A stretch of DNA of 64,000 nt from positions 4,464,001 to 4,528,000 of the forward strand of contig NZ_JAVDXW010000001.1 in assembly GCF_031458135.1 (NCBI RefSeq). Direction: 5' to 3'. Below the pieces are notes generated by a model, which was not told the DNA's origin, did not search any database, and was given only the letters and a program-made list of their open reading frames with translations. This DNA comes from Haloactinomyces albus (GTDB lineage: Bacteria > Actinomycetota > Actinomycetes > Mycobacteriales > Pseudonocardiaceae). The position numbers and the translations under genes were made by a program. Below, in pieces: positions 44,123-52,471 of this stretch (its first letter is position 1; each line of letters starts with the position of its first letter).

Positions 44123-45982
44123 TCAGGGGAGGTTCAGCCGGACGACTTGCGGATCGTGGTCGGTGGGCCGGGTGGCGAATTCGGCGTTGGTGTGCACGAT
44201 GTCGAACTCGTAGCCTGCGCTCTCCAGGGAGGGAGAGACCAGCAGGTGGTCGAGTACCTGGGAGTTGCCCTGGTAGAGGTAGGTGTAGCGATCGGAGGCG
44301 GGCAGCGTGGCCGGGAGGTCGGTCAGGCCCGCTTCGGTGAGTGCGTCGAGGGTCGGGGAGAACGTGAAGGCGTTGAGATCGCCTGCGACGATGACCCTGG
44401 CGTTCGGGTCGATGGCCTCGATCTTGTCGTAGAAGTCGGCCACGATCCGCGCCTGGGCGGTGCGCTTGGTTGCGCTGGGGCGCTTGGGCGGCTGGTAGCG
44501 ACCGAACAGCGGGTCGTCACCTCCCTTGGAGGTGAAGTGGTTGGCGATGACGAACACCGGTTCGTCGTCGAAGTGGAACTTGCCGATCAGTGGCTTGCGG
44601 CTGTTGTCGAAAGCGGGGTTTCCGGGATCGATACGGCCGGGATTGAGGCTCAGTGACACTCGGTCGCCGCTGGTTCCACTGTCGCTGACCTGCACGGCTG
44701 TGGTGGCATCACCGTGGGGACCGGGCGCGAAGGACACCCGGTCGGTGCGGAACAGGAATCCGACCCGGATATTGCCTCCCGGCTCACCGCCGCTTTCCCC
44801 GTTGACCGGGTCGATCTGGCGGTAGTCGTAGGTGGGGCCGCCTGCGTCGCCGATGGCGTCGATCAGTCTCGACCAGGTCCTGTCGGCATCGGAGGGTCCG
44901 TTTTCCGCGCCGTTGTTGTCCTGGACTTCCTGCAGGGCGATGATGCCGGGCGCGGCGAGGTGGGACACGATCTGGCCGGCCAGGGCATCGAACGTGCTCT
45001 GCGGGTCCTTGGCGTCCAGGTTCGCCACGTTCATGGTGGCCACGGCGAGTTGTTCGGAGGTGGGCGACTCGGTGGTCTCCCGGGGCAGGGATTCGGAGAC
45101 CCCGGACAGGGGCCGGGTGAGCTGGAGCTTGAAGTTGCCGAAGCTGTAGCCGAGCACTCCGGTCGCGGGGGCCGAGAAGTGGTCGCCGGTGTTCACGGTC
45201 GGTGTGGAGCCGGAGACCACCTTGTCGTCGAGCAGGAGGCGCTCGGGATTGGGGTCGGACTGGCGCAGCACGATGCCGCCCCGGGTGGTGCGCACCGAGG
45301 CATTCGCCCCGTCGTCGCCGAGAACGGGAATTTCGCCGTAGGAGTTGGTGGGGCCGGTCGCGACGGCGTTGTCGAGCCGGACGCGCATGCCTTCCATCGA
45401 CTCGTAGAAGTCGATGCCGTCGTCGGTGGCATCGAATGTTCCGGATTTCTCCACGCTGCCGGTGGCGTCGTCGTCGATCACGGTGCCCGGTGGGATCCGG
45501 CCTCCGTCGCCGAGCACGGTCGGGGCGGGCACCGTGGCGGTGCCGAGTGTGGTGACCGAGGGGGAGGTGAGTTCGGTGGTGGTGAGGTTGGCGGTGCTGG
45601 TGCCGCCGGGACGGTACTCGCTGACCGTGCCGCTGACCGCGACCACGTCACCGACCTGCACAGCAGGTTCGTGCGAGGTGTGGACGAACAGTCCTTCCGA
45701 GGTGGCCGGGTCGGCATCGGGGCAGGGATCCTGGTACCAGAATCCGTTCGCACCGACTGCGGTGACCACGCCGCGGACATCGGTGACCTCGGAACCGTCG
45801 AGCGAGGACAGGTGCCGGGTGCCTTGGATGTCACGGATCCGGGTCGCGGTGTCCCCGCAGGTGGCGGCCGTCGCTGCCGCGGGGTTCAGGGTGACCAGCG
45901 ACAGCGAGGCGGTCGACAGCAACGCGCCGGTCGCGAGAGTGCGCCGCAGCCGGACTCTCCAGGAGGGGAGGGTGGGTTTCAT
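44123..45982 (-). CDS. Secreted ExeM/NucH-type endonuclease/exonuclease/phosphatase protein
   Basis: About 619 residues. A Sec signal peptide (RRTLATGALLSTASLSLVTL, followed by an AAAT cleavage-like site) starts the protein. An OB-like region comes next, then an endonuclease/exonuclease/phosphatase domain (LAVATMNVANLDAKDPQST, GIIALQEVQDNN, VFVIANHFTSKGG, ARVIVAGDLNAF, NSQVLDHLLVS). It ends HDPQVVRLNLP. It is likely an extracellular DNase or phosphodiesterase that scavenges phosphate or nucleic acid. The ATG at 45982 is used because the longer 46195 frame has no signal-peptide form. Confidence 0.87.
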   Translation of the reverse strand: MKPTLPSWRVRLRRTLATGALLSTASLSLVTLNPAAATAATCGDTATRIRDIQGTRHLSSLDGSEVTDVRGVVTAVGANGFWYQDPCPDADPATSEGLFVHTSHEPAVQVGDVVAVSGTVSEYRPGGTSTANLTTTELTSPSVTTLGTATVPAPTVLGDGGRIPPGTVIDDDATGSVEKSGTFDATDDGIDFYESMEGMRVRLDNAVATGPTNSYGEIPVLGDDGANASVRTTRGGIVLRQSDPNPERLLLDDKVVSGSTPTVNTGDHFSAPATGVLGYSFGNFKLQLTRPLSGVSESLPRETTESPTSEQLAVATMNVANLDAKDPQSTFDALAGQIVSHLAAPGIIALQEVQDNNGAENGPSDADRTWSRLIDAIGDAGGPTYDYRQIDPVNGESGGEPGGNIRVGFLFRTDRVSFAPGPHGDATTAVQVSDSGTSGDRVSLSLNPGRIDPGNPAFDNSRKPLIGKFHFDDEPVFVIANHFTSKGGDDPLFGRYQPPKRPSATKRTAQARIVADFYDKIEAIDPNARVIVAGDLNAFTFSPTLDALTEAGLTDLPATLPASDRYTYLYQGNSQVLDHLLVSPSLESAGYEFDIVHTNAEFATRPTDHDPQVVRLNLP

Positions 45983-46383
45983 CGCTGACTCCACACGAAA
46001 AGAGGGATCGAAAGGGCGAGTGGTGGGAGGAAGATCGACCGACTGCACACGATAGGCAGAGAACCTGACCGGCAAACAAGATGGAGGTGAATCGTCCGTG
46101 ACCGGCAGGAAAGGAAGTATTTGCGAATACTTTGACAGCGGATGCGCGTAGTGCACAAGATGCTGCGTGTGCAGCAAAAGAATTTCCCCGGTCAATTCTG
46201 CTGCGAATTGGTGAACAGGTGGATTTGTTTACCGCCATTCGGTTGATATCACTGCCGAATCGATTCGGTCGTGTGGCCGGACCAAGACGTCGGGTAGCTA
46301 TTCAGCTGGTGTGCGGGGCGAGTCTTTGCAGGGTGCGCCAGCAGCCGTCTGAGGTGCACCGAAGATCCCTTGCGTAGGCGGCG
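45983..46383. other. Non-coding region upstream of the secreted nuclease
   Basis: No convincing gene is seen between the nuclease start and the MBL hydrolase terminator. An inverted repeat AAGTATT-TGCG-AATACTT lies at 46115-46132, next to TTGACA on the plus strand. It is a possible regulatory site for the nuclease promoter. Confidence 0.45.
46115..46132. promoter_or_regulatory. Inverted repeat in the nuclease upstream region
   Basis: AAGTATT and AATACTT form a perfect 7-bp inverted repeat with TGCG in the middle, in an AT-rich patch 133 bases upstream of the nuclease start. A plus-strand TTGACA overlaps its right side, but no plus gene follows. Confidence 0.35.
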
Positions 46384-46411
46384 GGGCTGCCTTGCGCGGG
46401 CAAGGCAGCCC
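46384..46411 (-). terminator. Terminator after the alkylsulfatase-type MBL hydrolase gene
   Basis: GGGCTGCCTTG (46384-46394) pairs perfectly with CAAGGCAGCCC (46401-46411) over a six-base loop. It lies 70 bases past the MBL hydrolase stop. Confidence 0.75.
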
Positions 46412-46480
46412 TCGGAAACACCGGAACAGGTCGAGTTGCTCGGGTTGAGCGCGCATGCGAAACCGGTGTGAGACCAGGGT

Positions 46481-47803
46481 CTAAAGAGTGATTCGGGTCG
46501 GCCGGGCCGCTGCGGCCCGGCCGAGTGTGGTGGTCACATCGAGCGAGTCGGTGACCGCCTCGGACTCGGCGACGGCCCACCCGTAGACCCCGCGGGCCAT
46601 GGTCGAGGTGGCCGTGTCCTCCAGTCGACGAAACACCTCCGCGCGGTCGTCGTGCACTGCCGCACCGTCCGGTGCGGCGTCTCCGGCGAGCTGTGCGAGG
46701 TGACCGGCCAGCCGCAGCCGTCCGTCCTCGGCAAGGGAGCGGGCCCGGTTCGCGAGCTGCTCGGCGCCGCCGGCGAGGGTGGCGAGCTCGTGGGCCAACT
46801 CCGAACGGGGCGCCGGTTTGAGCTGTGCGGGATCGCCACCCCACCAGCCGCCGTAGCGTCGCCACACGGCATGGATCACGAATTCCGGCTCGTCGTAGAG
46901 GGGACGCAGGTAGGGTTTTTCCAGCAGCTCGGTCGGCGGGGTGACGCGGTGCAGCACCTCGTCGAGGGTGGCTCCCGTGTTCATGAGCTCGAGAACCTGG
47001 TCGTGCAGGGATTCCAGCAGTGCCGCCGAATCCGTCAACGCCTGGCGGATCCGTGCCGCACCCGCGATCGGCAGTCCGTGTCCGGGAAGCAGCAGCTGCG
47101 CGTTCAGCTCGGCCATCCATCGCAGTGCCCGCGCCCATTCCAGTGGATAGCGCTGCACTTTCTGGGGATTGCCCGCGTTCGGTGCGGCCCAGGTGAACAG
47201 GTCGCCGCAGCAGAGGATCCCGCGCTCGGGCCACCACGCCACGGTGTGATCGTCGGTCTCGGCGAGGACGTGCTGCAGTCGCAGAGTGAGGTCACCGTGC
47301 CGCACTTCGGTGGTTTCCCGGTAGGTGACGTCGGGGTAGCGGTACTCGGTGGGCCATACGAGCTCGGGGTCGCGGAACTGGCGGCGGTTGACTGCCGTGT
47401 TGTGGCCCGCCGATCGACGGTATCGGTCGAACCGCGCAGGCACGGCCTCGTGCGCGATCACCGTCGGCCGTGGCCGACCCTGGTCCGTGGCTTCCCGGTC
47501 GAACGGGTCGAGTCCGAAGACGTGGTCGACGTGTCCGTGCGAATAGATCGCGGTGGTCAGTGGATCGGACCAGCGGTCTCGGACAGCGCGGTGCAGGGAG
47601 GTGGCGGTACGGCTCGCTCCGGTGTCGAACAGCACGAGCCCGTCTGCGGTGGGGAAGACGAAGACGTTGCCGAAGGCCGACCACATCCACACTCCGTTCA
47701 CGACTTCGTGCAAGCCCTCGGAGCGGAGGTCACCGCTGAGGTAAGACTCCGGTGTGGCCACACCGCGCCACACCCGGTCGGCGTAGTCGAGCAGGTCGGT
47801 CAT
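46481..47803 (-). CDS. MBL-fold hydrolase with alkyl sulfatase-type dimerisation domain
   Basis: About 440 residues. The metal motif AIYSHGHVDHVFGLD (HxHxDH) is near residue 90, with further ligands in HVLAETDDHTVAWW and LPGHGLPIAGAAR. The C-terminal half (DEPEFVIHAVWRRYGGWWGG) resembles the alkyl-sulfatase dimerisation domain. The likely substrate is a sulfate ester or a related phospho/carboxyl ester, but this cannot be shown. The ATG at 47803 has AAGGAGAG. It is divergent from a TetR gene. Confidence 0.8.
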   Translation of the reverse strand: MTDLLDYADRVWRGVATPESYLSGDLRSEGLHEVVNGVWMWSAFGNVFVFPTADGLVLFDTGASRTATSLHRAVRDRWSDPLTTAIYSHGHVDHVFGLDPFDREATDQGRPRPTVIAHEAVPARFDRYRRSAGHNTAVNRRQFRDPELVWPTEYRYPDVTYRETTEVRHGDLTLRLQHVLAETDDHTVAWWPERGILCCGDLFTWAAPNAGNPQKVQRYPLEWARALRWMAELNAQLLLPGHGLPIAGAARIRQALTDSAALLESLHDQVLELMNTGATLDEVLHRVTPPTELLEKPYLRPLYDEPEFVIHAVWRRYGGWWGGDPAQLKPAPRSELAHELATLAGGAEQLANRARSLAEDGRLRLAGHLAQLAGDAAPDGAAVHDDRAEVFRRLEDTATSTMARGVYGWAVAESEAVTDSLDVTTTLGRAAAARPTRITL

Positions 47804-48032
47804 GAGGGTCTCTCCTTGTCTCGTGGCCGCATTCACTGCGGGGCGGAACCGGTTTCCCTCGGGAGAGCACCGGTCGTGGCGGGCGACGAGGTTGGCGGTG
47901 CTGTCCTCTCGGCTCCTTGTGCTTCCTCGGGGAAAGGGCAGGGCGGAGATCGCCTGCCCAGCTCGAGGGGCAGCTCGCGGATCGATTCCATCGGCTCCCC
48001 TTAAGTCGAATGTGCCACACAGTAAGGCAAGT

Positions 48033-48042
48033 GCATTAATGC
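48033..48042. promoter_or_regulatory. Palindrome in the MBL/TetR divergent promoter
   Basis: GCATTAATGC is a perfect 10-bp palindrome 58 bases upstream of the TetR start in an AT-rich patch of the 296-base divergent spacer. It is a weak operator candidate for that TetR. Confidence 0.35.
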
Positions 48043-48099
48043 GACAAGGCCTTTGCGACAATGGAGGTGCAGTGCGACCACCGGTGTGGAGGAGAGGAC

Positions 48100-48744
48100 A
48101 TGGCGAGCCCGACCAGGTCGGCACAAGATACGCGCGAGCGGCTGATTCTCACCGCCGAGCGGCTTTTCGCCGAGCGCGGTATCGGCGAGGTGTCGCTGCG
48201 GGAGGTCGGTGCCGCAGCCGGTCAGCGGAACACCTCCGCCGCGCAGTACCACTTCGGTAACAAGGACTCGCTGATCGCGGCGATCCTCGACCACCGGATG
48301 CGCGTTATCAACGATCGGCGTCTGCGCCGCCTGGCCACGATGCAGGCAGAGGGGCGCAGTGGTGAACTGCGATCGCTGCTGGAAGCATGCATCTTTCCGC
48401 TGGCAGGCAGCACGAGCGAGTCGGGCGGTCACTACGCTCGGTTCCTGTCCCAATGCTTCGCCGACCCGCACTTCCGCACCTCTCTGGACTGGGAGAGCGC
48501 CACCAGCCTGCGGTTGGTCTGGGCGGGTATTCGCCGTTGCCTGGCGCATCTGCCCGAGTCGGTGGTGCAGGCGCGATTGCGCATGCTCGAGCATATCGTC
48601 CTGCCCACGCTCGCGGACCACGAAAAGATCGGGGACGTAGCCGATGCCGACAATCCGGCGCCGTGGACCATCGACCTCATCGACGCCGCAGAAGGAATGC
48701 TCACCGCAGCGGTGACCGCCGCGGACAGGGAAAGCCTGCCGTGA
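48100..48744 (+). CDS. TetR-family regulator
   Basis: A 214-residue TetR protein. The helix-turn-helix includes SLREVGAAAGQRNTSAAQYH followed by FGNKDSLIAAILDHR. It is divergent from the MBL hydrolase and convergent with the duplicated AsnC gene. The start at 48100 has GGAGAGGAC, and an upstream frame to 48061 is rejected. It most likely represses the MBL hydrolase gene. Confidence 0.86.
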   Translation: MASPTRSAQDTRERLILTAERLFAERGIGEVSLREVGAAAGQRNTSAAQYHFGNKDSLIAAILDHRMRVINDRRLRRLATMQAEGRSGELRSLLEACIFPLAGSTSESGGHYARFLSQCFADPHFRTSLDWESATSLRLVWAGIRRCLAHLPESVVQARLRMLEHIVLPTLADHEKIGDVADADNPAPWTIDLIDAAEGMLTAAVTAADRESLP

Positions 48745-48794
48745 GGCGGATCTTGTGACACAGCGGCACGCGATGATGCGGCAGGCGGAATCCG

Positions 48795-49859
48795 CTACTC
48801 ACTTTGCCGGAACCCGATCGGCACGTGCCCGACCGTCACCCCGTCGGTGTTGAGCAGCCGACCCATACGTTTGACGGTGTGCAGGGTGACATTGCGCTCG
48901 GTGACGTCCAGCTCCGGGAAACGGCGCAGCAACCGCTCTTCCAGGGAAGCGCACTCGGTGGATGACCGCAGCCATGCCGACAGCAACAGGTTGCACTCGC
49001 CGGTCACGGCGGCGCACAGCCGGGTTTCCGGCAGTGCCGCCATGAACTGTCCCACCTCGCTCAGTCGGTCGGCCGGGGCGTCCATCCGGTAGGTGGCGAT
49101 GACGTGCCAGCCCGCGAGCCGCTGGGCGAGATCGCAACGGAAGTACAGTTCGCGATTTCGGATCATGCGGCTCAGTCGTCGCCGTACTGTCGTCTCGCTG
49201 AGTCCGGAGTCCTGAGCGAGATCCGCACAGCTGCGGCGTGCATCGGCACTCAACGCGAGCAGCAGCGCCCTGTCGGATTCGCGCAGTTGAGCCGGACGGG
49301 ACGGCGAGCCCCGTGCCGGGTTGTCCACCAGCGCGGAACGCTGTTGCTGGTCCAGGGCGCGCACCAGCCAATCGCTGCCCTCGCGATAGAAGCGCGTGCC
49401 GATGCCGAGTCGTACCGACCGCACACCGTCGAGCCGTGCCAACCCCTCGGAGAGGAACGCATCGAGCGCGGGCAGGTTGGGGGCCACGACGCTCAGAACC
49501 AGCTGATGTTCCCCGGTCGTCCGATCGATGCTGAACACGCACGGCCAGGTGCGCAGCCGCTCGGTGAGGTTCTCCAGCGCGTCCGGACGGCAGGACACGT
49601 CCACGTATCCGACCGTCGAGACGGGAGGGGCCGGATACGCGGTCAGCCAGGCGAGGCCGTTGTCGGTGAGTCGGTGCCAGCGGCGTGCCGCGGTGGTGGC
49701 GTCGAGTCCCAGAGCGGGAGCGATCCGGGTCCACGGGGCGCGCGGACGAACCTGAAGAGCCTCGATCAGAGCCAGGTCCGTCTCACCGAGAACGGCGGAA
49801 TCCTGCAGCCGGTCGATTCGTGCGCCGGAATCCGGCGAAGTAACGGCGCTGAACGACAT
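48795..49859 (-). CDS. Duplicated (two-half) Lrp/AsnC-family regulator
   Basis: About 354 residues, made of two tandem AsnC halves. The first helix-turn-helix region is LIEALQVRPRAPWTRIAPAL then GLDATTAARRWHRLTDNGL, followed by an effector half (STVGYVDVSCRPDAL, FSIDRTTGEHQLVLSV). The second is LLLALSADARRSCADLAQ then SGLSETTVRRRLSRMIRN, followed by HVIATYRMDAPADRL and AVTGECNLLLSAW. One polypeptide thus contains a covalent dimer. It is divergent from an MFS transporter and peptidase pair that it presumably regulates. Confidence 0.87.
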   Translation of the reverse strand: MSFSAVTSPDSGARIDRLQDSAVLGETDLALIEALQVRPRAPWTRIAPALGLDATTAARRWHRLTDNGLAWLTAYPAPPVSTVGYVDVSCRPDALENLTERLRTWPCVFSIDRTTGEHQLVLSVVAPNLPALDAFLSEGLARLDGVRSVRLGIGTRFYREGSDWLVRALDQQQRSALVDNPARGSPSRPAQLRESDRALLLALSADARRSCADLAQDSGLSETTVRRRLSRMIRNRELYFRCDLAQRLAGWHVIATYRMDAPADRLSEVGQFMAALPETRLCAAVTGECNLLLSAWLRSSTECASLEERLLRRFPELDVTERNVTLHTVKRMGRLLNTDGVTVGHVPIGFRQSE

Positions 49860-49914
49860 GCGGCCTAGTGTGGCCGGATCTTCATGGGACAGGAAGAGCA
49901 GGAGGGAGCCTGTT

Positions 49915-51168
49915 GTGCACAAGACGACACGGATTACCGTGGTGCTGCTCTTCGCGGCTTGGACCGTTGACTACATCGATCGGCTGGTTGTCAATCTCGC
50001 CCTGCCCGCGATCGGCGATACCTTCGATCTCGCCCACGGCGAGCGTGGTCTGATCATTTCGGCGTTCTTCCTCACCTACGCCTTGTGCCAGATTCCCGGT
50101 GGGTTGCTGGCCGACCGTTTCGGTGGGGTGCGGATGGCCTGCTCGGCCCTGGCGCTGTGGTCGGTGTTCACCGGACTGACCGCTGCGGCGTGGTCGTTCG
50201 TCGCTCTGCTGGCGGTGCGCTGCTGCTTCGGTGCGGCGCAGGGACTCTTCCCCGGGGCGGCGCTGAACACGTTGAGCGCGCGCAGCGTGCCGGAACAGCG
50301 CATGACGGCGAACGGCTGGATGCAGAGTTCCAACGCCATCGGCGGGTTGCTGGCGGCTTTGCTGGCCTCGGCGCTGTTGACGGCGTGGAACTGGCGGGTC
50401 ATGTACGTGACGGTCTCGGTGCTGGGTGTGCTGGTGCTGCTGGCGGTCGTCCGCTGGATGCCCGCGCCGTTGCCGCCGGAGCAGACCGGCCAGATGGTGC
50501 GGCGGGCTCGCGGGGCGACGGCCGCGGTGCTGCGCTCGCCGGTGATGTGGGGTTTCGCGCTGCTGTTCTTTTCCTACGACGTGGTCATCTGGGGCCTGAA
50601 CTCGTGGTCGGCGTCGTACCTGGTCGAACAGCGCGGCCTGGAGATCAGGTACGCGGGGCTGCTCGCGATCGCGCCGACTCTGGCCGCCGCGGTGGGCGCG
50701 GTGGTCGGTGGTCGGCTCTCCGACCGGTTCGAGGGGAGGCCGCGGAAGATCATCGTCCCGGCGATGGTGGTGGTGGCGGTGCTGCTGTTCCTGCTTCCGC
50801 GGACTCCGTCGGTGGCGACCTATGTCGTCTGCGGCACGCTGCTGAGCGGGGCGGCCGGGCTGTGCTACCTGCCGTCCTTCTCGGTGCCGCTGCGCAGCCT
50901 TCCCCCGAAGTTGAGCGGTGTGGCCTCCGGAATGATCCTGTTCGGCGGTCAGCTCTCCGGAATCATCACGCCCACCGTGTTCGGCACCGTCGTCGACCAC
51001 TTCTCGTACACGGCCGCCTTCAGCGTGCTGATCACCGGGCCGGTGCTGGCCATCGTGGCAGTGCTGTGTGTCCCGCAGACCACCGAGCGTTTTCTTTCCC
51101 GTTTCCGACACATCGGTACGAACACCAAGGAGGACATCGATGCCCGCGGCGCCGAGCACCGTGTTTGA
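49915..51168 (+). CDS. MFS transporter
   Basis: About 417 residues with about 12 hydrophobic segments. The N-terminal part (WTVDYIDRLVVNLALPAIGD) and the loop GGLLADRFGGVRMA are typical of the MFS, and AVVGGRLSDRFEGRPRK is the second DRxxR loop. A GTG at 49915 eight bases after GGAGGG is preferred over the 49858 frame. It overlaps the M20 peptidase gene by 29 bases, so the two are coupled. It may import an N-acyl amino acid or related amide. Confidence 0.87.
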   Translation: MHKTTRITVVLLFAAWTVDYIDRLVVNLALPAIGDTFDLAHGERGLIISAFFLTYALCQIPGGLLADRFGGVRMACSALALWSVFTGLTAAAWSFVALLAVRCCFGAAQGLFPGAALNTLSARSVPEQRMTANGWMQSSNAIGGLLAALLASALLTAWNWRVMYVTVSVLGVLVLLAVVRWMPAPLPPEQTGQMVRRARGATAAVLRSPVMWGFALLFFSYDVVIWGLNSWSASYLVEQRGLEIRYAGLLAIAPTLAAAVGAVVGGRLSDRFEGRPRKIIVPAMVVVAVLLFLLPRTPSVATYVVCGTLLSGAAGLCYLPSFSVPLRSLPPKLSGVASGMILFGGQLSGIITPTVFGTVVDHFSYTAAFSVLITGPVLAIVAVLCVPQTTERFLSRFRHIGTNTKEDIDARGAEHRV

Positions 51169-52408
51169 GACCGGGCTGTCCGAGCACGTCCCGCATTGGC
51201 AGGAGGTCTATCGCGATCTGCACGCCCATCCCGAACTCGCCTTCGTCGAGCACCGCACGGCCGCGGTCGTGGCGCGTGAGATGCGCGCCGCGGGCGGCTG
51301 GGACGTGACCGAAGGAGTCGGTGGCACCGGCGTGGTTGGCGTGCTGCGCAACGGTGCGGGTCCGGTGGTGTTGCTGCGGGCCGACATGGACGGGTTGCCG
51401 GTACAGGAGGACACGGGCTTGTCGTATGCCTCGGCCGAGGCTGGGTGCATGCACGCGTGCGGACACGATGTGCACGCCACCTGCCTGCTGGGAGCCTGCC
51501 ATCAGCTCGCGGCGCACCCCGATGCGTGGCGCGGGACGGTCGTGGCCGTGTTCCAACCTGCGGAGGAGATCGGCAAAGGAGCCCGCGCGATGCTGGATGA
51601 CGGGCTGCTGGAGCGCTTCCCGGCTCCGGCGGTGTGTCTGGGCCAGCACGTCGGTCCGTTTCCGGCCGGGGTGGTGGTGACCCGCCCGGGGACGCTGATG
51701 GCCGCGGCGGACAGTTTGCGGGTGTCTTTGCACGGTGCGGGCGGGCACGCCTCCACCCCGCATCTCGCGGTGGACCCGGTGGTGCTGGCAGCGGCAGTCG
51801 TGATGCGGCTGCAGGCGTTCTCCGCCCGGCAGGCTTCCCGCTCACCGGCGACGATGCTCACGGCGGGGGCGTTGCACGCGGGCACGGCCGCCAACATCAT
51901 CCCCGACCGGGCCGAACTCCTCCTGAGTCTGCGGACATTCAGCACGCAGGCACGTGAGGAGGCGCTGGCCACTGTGGAGCGAATCGTGCGGTCCGAGGCC
52001 GAGACGTTCCAGGTGCCGAAGGAGCCGGACATCGAGCGGTACGACAGCTTCCCGCTCACCGCCAATACCGACGGTGTCACGCAACAGGTGATCGACGCTT
52101 TGGACGCGACGGGCGCGCCTGTGCGGACGTTGCCGTCTCCGTTGGCGGCCAGCGAGGATTTCGGGGTCTTCGGCACGGCGGCGGGTTGCCCGTCGGTCTT
52201 CTGGCACTTCGGTGGTACCGACACGGCGCTCTTCTCCGCCGAGGACCTGGCCCGCCTGGAGGAGGGCACGTTGCCGCCCGGACTGCCGTCGAACCACTCA
52301 CCGCGATACGCCCCGGACCCCGCTCCGGCGCTGTCCGCCGGGATGCGCAACCTGCTGGCTGCCGCTGCCGTGTGGCTGTGTCCGGACGGTACCGGCCGGA
52401 GTTGCTGA
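51140..52408 (+). CDS. M20-family amidohydrolase/aminoacylase
   Basis: About 422 residues, of the IAA-amino acid hydrolase/hippuricase group. Metal ligands are in GCMHACGHDVHATCLLGACH, QPAEEIGKGARAML and QHVGPFPAG. The lid domain contains LHGAGGHASTPHLAVDPV, and HFGGTDTALFSAED is followed by NHSPRYAPD. The ATG at 51140 has AAGGAGG; the 51068 frame runs inside the MFS gene. It should cleave an N-acyl or amide bond of the substrate brought in by the coupled MFS transporter. Confidence 0.9.
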   Translation: MPAAPSTVFETGLSEHVPHWQEVYRDLHAHPELAFVEHRTAAVVAREMRAAGGWDVTEGVGGTGVVGVLRNGAGPVVLLRADMDGLPVQEDTGLSYASAEAGCMHACGHDVHATCLLGACHQLAAHPDAWRGTVVAVFQPAEEIGKGARAMLDDGLLERFPAPAVCLGQHVGPFPAGVVVTRPGTLMAAADSLRVSLHGAGGHASTPHLAVDPVVLAAAVVMRLQAFSARQASRSPATMLTAGALHAGTAANIIPDRAELLLSLRTFSTQAREEALATVERIVRSEAETFQVPKEPDIERYDSFPLTANTDGVTQQVIDALDATGAPVRTLPSPLAASEDFGVFGTAAGCPSVFWHFGGTDTALFSAEDLARLEEGTLPPGLPSNHSPRYAPDPAPALSAGMRNLLAAAAVWLCPDGTGRSC

Positions 52409-52420
52409 ACCGAGCGACGT

Positions 52421-52464
52421 GCGGCCTCCTCACCGAGGCAAGCTGCAGTCGGTGAGGAGGCCGC
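52421..52464. terminator. Bidirectional terminator between the M20 hydrolase and MHS transporter
   Basis: GCGGCCTCCTCACCGA (52421-52436) pairs perfectly with the arm 52449-52464 over a 12-base loop. It lies between convergent genes ending at 52408 and 52472. Confidence 0.9.
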
Positions 52465-52471
52465 CTCGCGC

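Noticed and set aside
46132-46170. Plus-strand TTGACA followed by CAAGAT, resembling a promoter
   Set aside because: No plus-strand gene follows within reach, and the next downstream genes lie on the minus strand. It may be chance or part of the inverted repeat at 46115-46132.
46132-46377. 81-residue open frame on the plus strand upstream of the nuclease
   Set aside because: Composition is noise-like, it has no convincing ribosome binding site, and it follows promoter-type AT-rich sequence.
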